Below, piece after piece: positions 10,030-20,042 of a stretch of 64,000 nucleotides of DNA. The notes under the pieces are model-generated. The model was not told the DNA's origin, searched no databases, and saw nothing but the letters and a program-made list of their open reading frames with translations. A program made the position numbers and the translations under genes. Source of the DNA: Gp6-AA40 sp963742105 (GTDB lineage: Bacteria; Acidobacteriota; Vicinamibacteria; Vicinamibacterales; UBA2999). Positions within the stretch are counted from its first letter, which is position 1. Each line of letters opens with the position of its first letter. Where the stretch lies: assembly GCA_963742105.1 (NCBI GenBank), contig CAVUKN010000007.1, positions 930,001-994,000 of the forward strand. The letters are read 5' to 3'.

Positions 10030-11685
10030 TCACGCAGTCCGCACGGCTCGCCACGACAGAATCGCGGCGGTCACGGTTTGATCCTCAAGCGGCCCGTAAT
10101 CGGCCCGTCGCAATGCGTCGCGCACCCAGCCATTCGGCTCGGCGAGCCGGAAGTCGATGCTGCGGGCGGCAAACGTGCGGTGAAGCTCGCGCAGGAACTC
10201 GGCCCCGGCGAAATCGACGCGCGGGGAGGTACCCATGTGGAACACGAGCAGGTGGACCGGATCCGGCCTGGCCTCGAGGAGTGCCGCAATGCGGTCGCGC
10301 ACGTGCTCGACGTTGAAATAAAACAGCGATGACTCGCACCGGATGACCAGCACCCCGGGTATCCGCACGTTCTCGGGGTGGCGGGCGGTGTCGCCGTAGT
10401 CGATGCCGTCCGGCGTGCGCGCCAGTTCGGCCACTCTGGGCTGCGCACCCTGGCGGAGCAGCAGCACGATCGAAATCGCCGCGCCGAGCAGGACCCCGTT
10501 CTCGGGGCCCGCTCCGAGTACTCCGAACACCGCCACCATCGCAATCGCGAATTCAGCGCGGCTGAAGTGCCAGATGTGACGCAACGCCCGGACTTCCACG
10601 AGGCTGATGACGGCGGAGAGCACGATCGCGGCGAGCACCGGCTGCGGGAGGTTTCTCAGCACGCCGGAGGCGACCAGCGTGATCACCAGCATGACGAGGG
10701 CAGCAATGACTCCGGAGAGGGGCGTCCGTGCGCCCGCGCTCTCGTTGACGAGGGACTGCGACATCCCGCCGCTGACTGGGAATGCCCGGCCGAGTCCGGC
10801 CAGCAGGTTGGCGACGCCGATCGCCAGCAGTTCCCGGTTGGCGTCGAGTCGATAGCCATGGCGTTGCGCGAACATCCGGCCGATTGCTGCGCTTTCCACA
10901 GTGGCGATGACGAAGCACGCCATCGCCACGGGCAGCAGTTCGTTGAGGTCGGCGCGCGTCACCGCGGGAAGCCCGAGGGCCGGCAACCCCTGCGGAACAG
11001 GGCCAAGCAGTGACACGCCTCGCTCGCCGAGTTCCAGCAGCCGCGCGACGAGGATCCCGCCAACCACGACGAGGAAGGCGGTTGGCAGCTTCTTGAACCA
11101 GAGCTTGCCCGCGAACAGGACGACGAGAGCAACCGCGCCGACCCCCAGTGCCGTCGGCTGGGTCGCGCCAAGATGACCGACGAAATAGATCGCGCGATCC
11201 CAGAAGTCTCCTTGCGTGCCCTTGAAGCCGAACAGCTTCGGCAACTGCGTGCTTGCCAGATAGAAGGCAAGGCCGGTCTTGAACCCGATGAGGACCGTTT
11301 CAGAAAAGAATGCCACGGCATTGCCGGCGCGAATGAGCCACGCCAGGACCGCGATCAGCGCCAGCAGCAGCGTGAGTCCGGCGGCGAGCGCGGCATGGCG
11401 GGCCGGATCTCCACCGCTCATCGCGCCGATCGAGGCGCCGGTCAGCAGTGACAGAGCTGTCGTCACCGTCACGACGGTATGACGAGAACTGCAGAAGAAG
11501 CCGAACACCAGCCCGGAAAACAGGCACGCGTAGAGGCCGGCCTCCGGCGGCAGGCCGGCGAGCGAGGCGTCGGCGAGTCCGGCGGGCAGCAGGTAGGCGG
11601 CGAGGGTCAGCCCCGCGATGAGGTCATTGCGGAGCCACTCGGTCTGATATTCAGGGATCCACCCCGGCAGCGCCAACGCTGGCAT
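10030..11685 (-). CDS. SulP family anion transporter with STAS domain
   Basis: 551 aa inner-membrane transporter of the SulP/SLC26 family (sulfate, bicarbonate or other anions). Residues 1-400 hold the membrane domain, with the family N-terminal signature YLLPAGLADASLAGLPPEAG and LYACLFSGLVFGFFCSSRH, then FPVSGGMSQSLVNESAGART and VLAAIVLSAVISLVEVRAL. Residues 435-545 form a STAS domain (VRIPGVLVIRCESSLFYFNV and VDFAGAEFLRELHRTF), usually regulatory. Start MPALALPGWIPEYQTEWLRN fits the family. Substrate is not predictable from sequence; SulP proteins near carbonic anhydrases often carry bicarbonate, but the anhydrase here is 11 kb away. Confidence 0.92.
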   Translation of the reverse strand: MPALALPGWIPEYQTEWLRNDLIAGLTLAAYLLPAGLADASLAGLPPEAGLYACLFSGLVFGFFCSSRHTVVTVTTALSLLTGASIGAMSGGDPARHAALAAGLTLLLALIAVLAWLIRAGNAVAFFSETVLIGFKTGLAFYLASTQLPKLFGFKGTQGDFWDRAIYFVGHLGATQPTALGVGAVALVVLFAGKLWFKKLPTAFLVVVGGILVARLLELGERGVSLLGPVPQGLPALGLPAVTRADLNELLPVAMACFVIATVESAAIGRMFAQRHGYRLDANRELLAIGVANLLAGLGRAFPVSGGMSQSLVNESAGARTPLSGVIAALVMLVITLVASGVLRNLPQPVLAAIVLSAVISLVEVRALRHIWHFSRAEFAIAMVAVFGVLGAGPENGVLLGAAISIVLLLRQGAQPRVAELARTPDGIDYGDTARHPENVRIPGVLVIRCESSLFYFNVEHVRDRIAALLEARPDPVHLLVFHMGTSPRVDFAGAEFLRELHRTFAARSIDFRLAEPNGWVRDALRRADYGPLEDQTVTAAILSWRAVRTA

Positions 11686-11890
11686 GGAGGGACGCTACCG
11701 CCGCTGATGTCACTGCCCAATGCGGAATCGGCACCGGCAGGCGGGGTCAGACCCTGAAAAACGTGAAAAGCCCTCATGGACGGTGGCCGGCGTGCCAGCG
11801 GGCCGTGAATCCTGAGGTGAACGGATGTGAATTTCGCGGAACTAAAGCGAAAAACGCGTCGGCACGGGTTGCGCTGGTGACGAGACGCCC

Positions 11891-13288
11891 GTGTTCCTGC
11901 GTCCTCGTCTGCTGATCCCCGCCGTCGTCCTTACGCTCGTCGCGACAAGCGCCGTCGGTCAGGAGGGTGAGGTGCGTCGGTATCAGCCGAATCCGGCGGA
12001 CGAGGACTGGAGCTTTCTGGCCACCGCGCCCGCTGTGGATCCATGGGATCCGGTCAAATACATTCCCCTCGGGAAAGACGGCTGGTTCGCAACGCTGAAC
12101 GGGGAGATTCGTTACCGCCCCGAAGGATTCCGGATCCGTCCGACCGAGACCCGCCCCTCCACGGTCGACAACTACCTGCTGCAGCGCTACCTGTTCGGCT
12201 CGGATTTCAGGTTCGGACGGCACTCGCGACTGTACGTGGACGTACAGAGCGGCATCATCAACGGGTCGATCCGTTCGCCACGGCCGACCGACGGCAACCG
12301 CGTCGACCTGCATCAGGCGTTCTATGGCTGGCGGGCGACGCGATCGAACGGTCATCAGATCGCGGTCGATATCGGCCGCCAGGAGCTGGCGGTTGGCAGC
12401 ACGCGACTGATTTCCGCGAGTCCCGGCTTGAACGTCAAGCGCAGTTTCGACGGCATCGAGGCGAGCTATCGCGTCGTCGGATCCTGGAACGTGATCGGCG
12501 CGGTCGCGCGGCTGGTCGCGGTGGAAACCGGCGCCTTCGACGATCGTTCGAGCGGCCGCCACCCGTTCTGGGGCATTGCCGCGTCACGCCGCAGTCCTCG
12601 ATTCACGCGCGGCGAGCTCGGTGGCTACTATCTCGGGATCGATCGCCCCTCGTCGCTGTACTACCAGGGTGTGGGGCACGAACGGCGGCACACGGCGGGG
12701 CTGAAGTGGACAGGCATCGGGACGCGCGGCGACCTGAATTACGATGCGCTCTTTCAGTGGGGCACGTTCGCTGACGCCTCGATTCGCGGATGGGCGTTTG
12801 CCACCGAGACCGGCTTCCGGCTGGCGCTGTCCGGATGGAAGCCGCGTATCAGTGTGAGAACCGACTTCGCGTCCGGAGATCGGGACCGGGCCGACCCGCG
12901 TCTCCAGGCATTCAACCCATTGTTCCCTGGCAACTCGTATTCGGGCGCGGTCGGGCTCCTCGGCCCGACCAACCTCACGGATCTCACTCCCGCCCTGACG
13001 ATGACGCCCGCGAGCGGCCTTGTGGTTGGTTTCGAGATGCCCAGCTACTGGCGGACGTCCACCGCCGACGGGGTGTACGCGACCGACCAGCGGCTGCTCA
13101 TCCCCCCGACGGCCGGTCAGGGCAAGTACGTCGGAACCAATCCCGGAATCCTGGTCGTGTGGCAGGCGACCCGACATCTGCAGGTGCAAGGCGCGATCAC
13201 GCGCTTTTTGTCGGGCGGCTTCCTGGAGAACTCGTTCGTCGCGCCAGGCTTCGGGTTCTATTCAGCGAGCGGCGTCTATCGGTTTTAG
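11891..13288 (+). CDS. Alginate-export-family outer-membrane beta-barrel
   Basis: 465 aa outer-membrane protein resembling the Alginate_exp family. GTG start at 11891 gives a signal peptide (VFLRPRLLIPAVVLTLVATS, cleavage near SAVGQ). The N-terminal part has the family-type segment WDPVKYIPLGKDGWFATLNG followed by EIRYRPEGF. The body alternates aromatic-rich strands (FGRHSRLYVDVQSGI, LHQAFYGWRA, QIAVDIGRQELAVGSTRLIS) and ends with a barrel-type terminal phenylalanine (FGFYSASGVYRF). In Pseudomonas the archetype AlgE exports alginate, but most relatives elsewhere have no proven substrate, and no polysaccharide genes are nearby. The gene is complete with no frame break. Confidence 0.85.
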   Translation: MFLRPRLLIPAVVLTLVATSAVGQEGEVRRYQPNPADEDWSFLATAPAVDPWDPVKYIPLGKDGWFATLNGEIRYRPEGFRIRPTETRPSTVDNYLLQRYLFGSDFRFGRHSRLYVDVQSGIINGSIRSPRPTDGNRVDLHQAFYGWRATRSNGHQIAVDIGRQELAVGSTRLISASPGLNVKRSFDGIEASYRVVGSWNVIGAVARLVAVETGAFDDRSSGRHPFWGIAASRRSPRFTRGELGGYYLGIDRPSSLYYQGVGHERRHTAGLKWTGIGTRGDLNYDALFQWGTFADASIRGWAFATETGFRLALSGWKPRISVRTDFASGDRDRADPRLQAFNPLFPGNSYSGAVGLLGPTNLTDLTPALTMTPASGLVVGFEMPSYWRTSTADGVYATDQRLLIPPTAGQGKYVGTNPGILVVWQATRHLQVQGAITRFLSGGFLENSFVAPGFGFYSASGVYRF

Positions 13289-13388
13289 GAATTGGAATCA
13301 GGAATCAGGAATCAGGAATCGTGAATGACCGGCCGAGCGCTGCTCTGTGTCTCTATTCACGATTCCCGATCCCCGATTCCCGATTGGA
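13289..13388. repeat. Heptamer array AATCAGG with inverted partner GATTCCC
   Basis: Immediately after the barrel gene stop, units AATCAGG/AATCGTG repeat every 7 bp (about 13297-13327). About 30 bp later an opposing set ATTCACG/ATTCCCG/ATCCCCG (about 13355-13386) repeats with the complementary sense. Together they can form an imperfect hairpin and may act as a transcription end. Confidence 0.75.
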
Positions 13389-13442
13389 GCGGTCGCTTCG
13401 TGCAAGCGACCAATGGCAATCGCATTCAGACGGAGGACGTGA

Positions 13443-14195
13443 ATGACTGACGCGCCCAGGAATACGACCGGCCACGTGAGCGTGGCCGATGAACCCGCCG
13501 TGCGGCAGATCGTCGCCGATTCGGTGCTGAAGCTCTGGGACGTCGTGAATCAGTTGACGCGCCTGCGGCCGACCTGGCACGAACGTTACCGCGTCACCAT
13601 CTTCGGATCGGCTCGCGCTCAGCCGGGAACGGTCGCCTACGACGAAACGCGTCGTCTGGCCGCCGCGCTGGCGGAAATGGGCTGCGACATTGTCAGCGGA
13701 GGAGGTCCAGGCCTCATGCAGGCGGCCAACGAGGGCGCTGCCAGCGTCGGCGCCGCCGTGTCCTCAGTGGGCATTCGCATCGAACTGCCATTCGAACAGC
13801 ATGGCAATGCGTTTGTCACCGATCTGTACGAGCACCGCACGTTCTTCACACGCCTTCACCAGTTCGTCCTGTCGTCGGATGCATTCGTCGTCGCACCGGG
13901 AGGCGTGGGTACGTTGCTGGAGCTGTTGATGGTGTGGCAGTTGCTGCAGGTCGAGCATCTGACGAAAACGCCGCTGATTCTGGTCGGCCGGATGTGGCCA
14001 GGACTGATCGACTGGGCACGCGAAACCATGCTGGAGGCGACTCCGCCTTTGGTGAGCGCCGCCGATCTCGACATTCCGGTGTGTGTGGCAACCGCGGATG
14101 ACGCGATCGGATATTTGAAAACGCATCACGCCGAATGGCTGGCTGAAAGCGTCAGGGCACGAGAGATGCGCACCTCACGAACTGCGACGACGTGA
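13443..14195 (+). CDS. LOG family protein (TIGR00730-like Rossmann fold)
   Basis: 250 aa cytoplasmic protein of the LOG family, whose plant and some bacterial members release cytokinin bases from riboside 5'-monophosphates (phosphoribohydrolase); bacterial relatives are often nucleotide-monophosphate hydrolases. Both signature motifs are present: SGGGPGLMQAANEGA near residue 85 and APGGVGTLLEL near residue 153, where the PGGxGTxxE motif carries the catalytic glutamate. ATG at 13443 has GGAGG 8 nt upstream. It stands alone between repeat-containing gaps. The exact nucleotide substrate is unknown. Confidence 0.88.
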   Translation: MTDAPRNTTGHVSVADEPAVRQIVADSVLKLWDVVNQLTRLRPTWHERYRVTIFGSARAQPGTVAYDETRRLAAALAEMGCDIVSGGGPGLMQAANEGAASVGAAVSSVGIRIELPFEQHGNAFVTDLYEHRTFFTRLHQFVLSSDAFVVAPGGVGTLLELLMVWQLLQVEHLTKTPLILVGRMWPGLIDWARETMLEATPPLVSAADLDIPVCVATADDAIGYLKTHHAEWLAESVRAREMRTSRTATT

Positions 14196-14297
14196 ACCGG
14201 AGTGTTTTACTGCAAACTCCAACTCCCAAAAAGCATTCCCAAGAGGACAATCAGTGTCCGACGCCAGTTGGGAATCATCGGGTTGCTTCAGCCCTAC

Positions 14298-14825
14298 TCA
14301 CGAGAACGGCCTGGTTCCGACTGGCCGGAGGACCGAGGGCATCAACCGCAACAACCCGCTCATCAGCAGGTTCACGCCCATCATCATGCCGATCGCCCAG
14401 ATGGCGCTGGCGGGCCACTGGGACCAGATCATCACCCCGAGCAACAGCGTGATTACGGCATTGACCACCAGCCAGCCTGACGCGCCCTCACGCCGGAGCC
14501 GCATGTAGATCATCAGGCGGACCACCGCCTCCATGATCAGAATGGCCGCCAGCAAGAGCGTCAGCGTGCCAAGCCCCATCAGCGGATGGGTCACGAAGTA
14601 CGCGCCGCCAATAACGTACAGGACACCCAGCAACACGGTCCACAGGCGAGACCATCCGTGACGCTCCAGGAAGAAGGCGCCGACAACGTGTGCCACGCCG
14701 CTGAACAGCAGCAACCAGCCAACCAGAACCGCCGCGGCAAGTCCGGCGACGGTCGGTTCGATAATCGCAAACAGACCGAGCAGGATGAACGCTGCCGCCA
14801 CGACGAACCGCCAGAGTGTGCTCAA
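14298..14825 (-). CDS. HdeD family membrane protein
   Basis: Small multi-span membrane protein of the HdeD (DUF308) family; E. coli HdeD is linked to acid resistance at high cell density. About six hydrophobic segments are visible, for example FVVAAAFILLGLFAIIEPTV, AAVLVGWLLLFSGVAHVVGA and LWTVLLGVLYVIGGAYFV. The TTG start at 14825 is chosen because AGGAGG lies just upstream and it begins at the family-typical LSTLWRF. An in-frame ATG at 14891 would add 22 polar residues and lies inside an inverted repeat. It ends LRPVGTRPFS. Function in this organism is inferred only from the family. Confidence 0.8.
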   Translation of the reverse strand: MSTLWRFVVAAAFILLGLFAIIEPTVAGLAAAVLVGWLLLFSGVAHVVGAFFLERHGWSRLWTVLLGVLYVIGGAYFVTHPLMGLGTLTLLLAAILIMEAVVRLMIYMRLRREGASGWLVVNAVITLLLGVMIWSQWPASAIWAIGMMMGVNLLMSGLLRLMPSVLRPVGTRPFS

Positions 14826-14883
14826 CGCCCCTCCTCGTGAGATCGAATGACGCAGAGGATCGCTGTGTGTGGTGTTCCGGCGA

Positions 14884-14932
14884 TATGCCATTCCGGTTTG
14901 ACGCGTGACCTGTCGCGCGCCGGAATGGCATA
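14884..14932. repeat. Perfect 13 bp inverted repeat, 23 nt loop
   Basis: TATGCCATTCCGG at 14884-14896 pairs exactly with 14920-14932. It lies in the divergent gap between the HdeD-like gene and glycogen phosphorylase. Its TATGC..TTCCGG core matches the longer inverted repeat at 4070-4181, so this may be a shared regulatory or mobile palindrome. Confidence 0.75.
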
Positions 14933-15032
14933 GGCGGCTTGCCTGGCCCGGCCAAACGATGGGCGGCCGACTGGCACACTGGTCCGACCTGACCCAAATC
15001 AGGCGGCTGCCCGTCGAGTCGAGGGGTCTGAC

Positions 15033-17516
15033 ATGGCCACGGCGAACACGACACGCAGCATGCGTGCGGGGATGTCCGTCAGCGATATTCGGCTGGCGAT
15101 GATCGATCACCTGCGTCTGTCACAAGGCCGCTTGCCGAAGTACGCGACGAATCACGACTGGTACAAGGCGCTCTCTTACGTGGTGCGCGATCGTGTCCTC
15201 GATCGCTGTCTTGCCACGGTAGACCTGCTGTCCGACACCTATACGACGGCGAAGCTGGTCGCCTATCTGTCGGCGGAGTACCTGATCGGACCGCAGCTGG
15301 GGAACAACCTGATCAACCTGGGAATCTGGAACGAGGCGGCGGAGGCGGTTGCCGGTCTTGGTCGGCAGCTCCAGGACCTGCTGGATCAAGAGGAGGAACC
15401 GGGATTGGGCAACGGCGGATTGGGCCGTCTCGCCGCGTGCTACATGGATTCCCTCGCATCGCTGCAAGTTCCAGCCGTTGGATACGGGATCCGTTACGAG
15501 TTCGGCATCTTCGATCAGGCGATCGTCGACGGGTGGCAGATCGGAACTGACCGACAAGTGGCTCCAGTTCGGCAATCCATGGGAAGTCGTCCGGTCGGAT
15601 GTGACCGTCGAGGTCCCGTTCGGAGGACACACGGAGCACTATCGCGACAGCGAAGGACGCGACCGGATCCGCTGGCGTCCGTCCCAGGTCGTGAAGGGCG
15701 ATTGCGCACGATACGGTCGTCGCCGGGTACCGCGTGCCGACGACGAACCTGCTGCGTCTGTGGAAGGCGGAGGCGGTCGAATCCTTCGATTTCAGAGCGT
15801 TCAATGCCGGCGATTACTTCGGAGCGGTCGAGCAGAAGATCGCGTCCGAAACGATTTCCAAGGTGCTGTATCCCAACGACGAGCCCGCCATCGGCAAGCG
15901 GCTCCGGCTGGCGCAGCAGTTCTTCTTCGTCTCCTGCTCCTTGCAGGACATGATCCGGATCCATCTCCTCCGCGGCAAGCCGCTCGACCAGTTGAGCGCG
16001 TTCTGGGCGGCGCAGTTGAACGACACTCATCCGGCGATCGCGATCGCCGAACTGATGCGCCTGCTCGTCGACGAATACGCGATGGACTGGGATCAGGCGT
16101 GGGCCGATCACGCAGCGGACGTGCGGCTATACGAATCACACGCTGCTGCCGGAGGCGCTGGAGAAGTGGTCGTTGCCGATGTTCCAGTCACTGCTGCCGC
16201 GGCCCCTCGAGATCATCTATGAGATCAATCGACGCTTCCTCGACGAGGTGCGTGTGCGCATGCCGGGAGACGAGGCCTTCGTTCGCCGGCTGTCGCTCAT
16301 CGACGAAGACGGTGAGCGGTCAGTACGCATGGCGCATCTGGCCAGTGTCGGCAGCCATGCCATCAACGGTGTCGCCGCCCTGCACACTGAGCTGCTCAAA
16401 CAGACAGTGCTCAACGACTTCTACCGGCTCTGGCCCGACCGGTTCCGGAACGTCACCAACGGTGTCACCCCGCGGCGCTGGATGCTGCTGGGGAATCCCG
16501 CGCTCAGCGCGCTGTTGACGCGCAAGATTGGGGATGGCTGGGTGACCAATCCCGAGCGGGATCTGCCGCAGCTCGAGCCGTTCGCGTCGGACCCCGCGTT
16601 CCAGCAGGAATGGCGAACGATCAAGTCGGAGAACAAGCGGCAGCTCGCGAGCGTCATTGCCACGAGGACGGGCGTTGCTGTCGATCCGCAATCCTTGTTC
16701 GACGTCCAGGTGAAACGCATCCACGAGTACAAACGCCAGCATCTCAACGCGCTGTATCTGGTCACGTTGTACAACCGCCTGCGCGCAGGTGGTGACGACG
16801 TCCCGCGCACGGTGGTGTTCGGCGGCAAGGCGGCGCCCGGATACCGGATGGCGAAGCTGGTGATCCGGCTGGTGACGGGTATTGCTGATGTGGTCAACAC
16901 GGATCCGCGGATTTCCGGCCGGTTGCGCGTCGTCTTTCTGCCGGATTTCAACGTGACCGTCGCGCAGCGGATCTATCCAGCTGCCGACCTGTCGGAACAA
17001 ATCTCGATGGCCGGGAAGGAAGCGTCGGGAACAGGGAACATGAAATTCGCCATGAACGGGGCGCTGACGATTGGCACGCTCGATGGCGCAAACGTCGAGA
17101 TTCGCGAGGCAGTGGGAGCGGAGAATTTTTTTCTGTTCGGCGCAACGGCGGAGAAGGCTCGCTCGATCAAGGCTGCCGGGTACGACCCGCGCCGTATCTA
17201 CGATGGGGACGAGGAATTACGGCAAGCGATCGACATGATCGCGGGCGGAGCGTTCAGCAAAGGCGATCCCGACCTGTTCCGCCCGCTCGTCGAGTCGCTG
17301 ATGTGGCAGGATGACTACCTGCTCTTTCACGACTTCCAGTCGTACGTTCAGGCGCAGGCACGGGTCAGCGCGGCGTATGGGGACCAGACCGACTGGACCC
17401 GGAGATCGATCCTCAACTCGGCCCGGGTCGGCCGTTTTTCGTCCGACCGGTCTATTCGCGAGTACTGCCGGGACATCTGGAACGTCTCGCCCCTCGACCC
17501 TGCCGGATCGGCATAG
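15033..17516 (+). CDS. glgP: Glycogen/maltodextrin phosphorylase, frame broken three times
   Basis: Cytoplasmic PLP enzyme (GT35) that phosphorolyses alpha-1,4-glucans to glucose 1-phosphate. Starts MATANTTRSMRAGMSVSDIR at 15033. N-terminal motifs YLSAEYLIGPQLGNNLINLG and EPGLGNGGLGRLAACYMDSL are typical. Frame changes near 15540, 15700 and 16125 separate LTDKWLQFGNPWEVVRSDVT, YRVPTTNLLRLWKAEAVESF and ALEKWSLPMFQSLLPRPLEI. The catalytic half is intact: DVQVKRIHEYKRQHLNALY, VVFGGKAAPGYRMAKLVI, and KEASGTGNMKFAMNGALTIG, which holds the Schiff-base lysine (MKF). C-terminus DIWNVSPLDPAGSA. Size of about 828 aa after joining matches the family. The breaks are best read as sequence errors. Confidence 0.92.
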
Positions 17517-17549
17517 TCCCGCGCCGCCGACTGTCGCATCGTCGGCAAC

Positions 17550-18747
17550 ATGAGGACACGTCTCGCTCTCGCTCTGTCCCTCGTGCTCGGGGCAGGCCTG
17601 GTGAATCCGGCGCCGCCCCGGATGTTCGCGCAGTCGAAGGCGTCCGCCCCCGCCATGAAGCCGGAAGAGCTCGACGTCCTGCTCGGGCCGGTGGCGCTGT
17701 ATCCCGACGCGCTGCTCGCCCAGATCCTTCTGTGCGCACAAAAGCCCACACAGGTGACGCGACTTGCCCAGTGGCTGCCAGTGAACAAGCTCACCGGGAC
17801 CGAGCTTCAGGATGCGGCCACGGTCGACGGATTCGATCCCGAATTCGTGGCGGTCACGCTGTTTCCGACGGTCGTCACCTACATGAACCAGAACCTGGAC
17901 TGGACGACCAAGCTGGGCAAAGCGTTCACCGCGAACAAGACGTGCTGTCTTCGACAGCATCCAGCGGCTGCGTGGCAAGGCGCAAAAGGCCGGAGCGCTG
18001 AAGGATTCGCCGCAGCAGAACGTCGAGACCAAAACCACCGAGGGCGGGCAGCAGGTCATCGTCATCGAGCCGGCAAATCCGCAGGTCATCTACGTCCCCC
18101 AGTACAACCCGACCGTGGTGTACGCGGCGCCTCCCACCCAGACGGTCGTGGTCAAGGAGGAGGACAACAGCGCTGATGCCGCCGTCGCAGGGCTGATTGG
18201 CTTCACAGCCGGCATCGCGATTGGCGCCGCCATGGACAACGACTACTACTACGGCCCCTACGGCTGGCACGGCGGCGCCTACATGTACAACGATGCGTGG
18301 GACGACTACTACGACGCCCGCGAAGATGCGCGCGAGGATTGGACGGATCATCGCGAAGATCTGGTCGAAGAGCGCGGCGAGCGACGAGAGAACACGCAGG
18401 AGCAACGCACGGACCGGCAGGAAAACCGCACCGAGAACCGGCCCGAGAGCTCCGCGGAGCGTCAGCAGAACGCGCAGCAGGCGCAGCAGGCGCGGGCCAA
18501 CAATCCGCAAGCCGGAACGCAAAGCCGCACCGCGACACAGTCGACAACCCGAAGCACAACGGCCGGCAGCAGTGAGGCGCGCGGCTATAACGCCGGTGGC
18601 GCGTCGACGGCGACGACGCGCAGCGGCACCAAGTCCGATGCGTTCTCCGGGTATTCGAGCGGCAAGTCGGAGAAGGCTGCCAGCGCCCGTGGAACACAGA
18701 GCCGCAGCAGTTCGCGCGGAGGCGGAGGCGGCGGCCGTCGCCGGTGA
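17550..18747 (+). CDS. DUF3300 secreted protein, one frame break
   Basis: Exported protein of unknown function. Signal peptide MRTRLALALSLVLGAGLVNP, then the DUF3300 core: ELDVLLGPVALYPDALLAQI, AQWLPVNKLTG, VTLFPTVVTYMNQNLDWTTK. A frame change near 17940 leads to IQRLRGKAQKAGALKDSPQQ, VIVIEPANPQVIYVPQYNPT and VVY. A short hydrophobic glycine-rich segment (AVAGLIGFTAGIAIGAAMDN) follows, then a tyrosine/tryptophan patch and a charged, low-complexity tail of ERRENTQEQR-type repeats and serine/glycine/arginine residues ending RGGGGGGRRR. DUF3300 genes commonly neighbour DUF2950 genes, as here. Confidence 0.85.
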
Positions 18748-18752
18748 CACGC

Positions 18753-19689
18753 ATGGCAACGCACATGACGATTCGGTTCACGCGAATTGCGGCAGCCGTA
18801 GTGTCAGCAGCCGTCACTGGTCGGGGGCTGCTCGAAGCCGGCACCGGCGACGCCTCACAACGACGTCTTCGACACTCCCGAGGCAGCCGTTCGATCACTT
18901 GAAGACGCGGTGACGAAAGGCGACCTCGCACGCGTGGTCGCCATCTTCGGGCCCGAAGCGAAGGAACTCGTCGACACATCAGAGCCGGAGATCGCCCGTC
19001 ACAATCGCGAGGTCGTGGCGGTGGCGATGAAAGAAAACTGGCACCTCGAGGATCAGGGGAACGGGAAGATCCTGGTCGTGGGAAACGAGGCGTGGCCTTT
19101 CCCGGTGCCGTTGGTGAAGGACGCGGGCGGGTGGCGGTTCGACACGGCGGCGGGCAAAGAGGAAGTGCTGGCGCGCCGCATCGGTCGCAACGAGCTGGCA
19201 GTGATTCGCGTCTGCCGGACCTACGTGGCGGCGCAGCGACTGTATGCCGCCACGGCGCACGACCGTAATCCGAAGGGGATTTACGCGGCATCCTTTCGGA
19301 GTGACGAGGGCCGTCAGAACGGGCTCTACTGGGCATCGAAGCCGGGGCAGCAGCGAAGCCCAATCGGCGCGCTGCTCGAGGAGGCAGAGCAGCGTGCATC
19401 GCAGAGCGGAAGCACGCCGTCGCCGTTTCATGGCTACTACTTCCGCATCCTGACCGGTCAGGGAGCGTCCGCCACGGGTGGCGCAAAAGACTACGTCGTG
19501 AAGGGCCGCATGAGCGGCGGCTTCGCGCTCGTCGCATGGCCGGCCTATTACGACGCCTCCGGAGTGATGACATTCATCGTCAACCAGGATGGCATCGTGT
19601 ACGAGAAGGATCTCGGGCCCGACACCGACACGACGGTGCGCAACGTGACGGTGTATGACCCCGACGCGTCGTGGGCGCGGGTCAACTGA
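18753..19689 (+). CDS. DUF2950 lipoprotein, one frame break at the signal
   Basis: DUF2950 family protein, partner of the preceding DUF3300 gene. ATG at 18753 gives MATHMTIRFTRIAAAVVSAA. A frame change near 18817 restores a lipobox LVGGC followed by SKPAPATPHNDVFDTPEAAV, so the mature protein is probably a lipoprotein. The body is intact: LEDQGNGKILVVGNEAWPFP, FDTAAGKEEVLARRIGRNEL, FHGYYFRILTGQGASATGGA, MSGGFALVAWPAYYDASGVM, FIVNQDGIVYEKDLGPDT. The biochemical role of the family is unknown. An alternative without a frame break is a GTG start at 18910, but it would discard the conserved DTPEAAVRSLEDAV region and the lipobox. Confidence 0.85.
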
Positions 19690-20042
19690 CGCATTGTCCA
19701 GCGCGACAGTGCGCCGCACGATCCGCCCCCATCGCGGCGGAGCGGCGACGTCCGGACCGCTCGATCGGATCGCCGCGAGCGACGGCGGGATGCGGCCTGC
19801 GCCGCACCGAACACAGCTCCGCCGGATGCGCATAGTGTCCGGCTGTCCTGCCTTCGTACTGTCATGACATGGACTGGCGGGTCGCCGGGAATCACGGCGT
19901 TGATGCTCGTGTTCCGAGACGCACGTTTCTCGGCAGTGGCGCCGTCCCTGGCGAGCTCGTGCAGCGGGTGAGCGGTCGCACTGCCGGACTGCCACCCCGC
20001 CTGCCGTTTCTCGCCGACAAGTACTGAGCCCGGATCGAACCG
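19690..20042. other. Gene-free gap of 353 bp
   Basis: No convincing gene. A 52-codon plus-strand frame (19869-20027) ends 15 bp before the next start but shows no family features. No hairpin plus T-run and no clear promoter was found. Confidence 0.5.

Noticed and set aside
11744..11754. GGGTCAGACCC palindrome after SulP start
   Set aside because: An 11 bp perfect palindrome, but single and without other support; noted only.
19869..20027. 52-codon frame before the pseudo-decarboxylase gene
   Set aside because: No family features, no clear ribosome binding site, and a GC-rich frame of this length is expected by chance.
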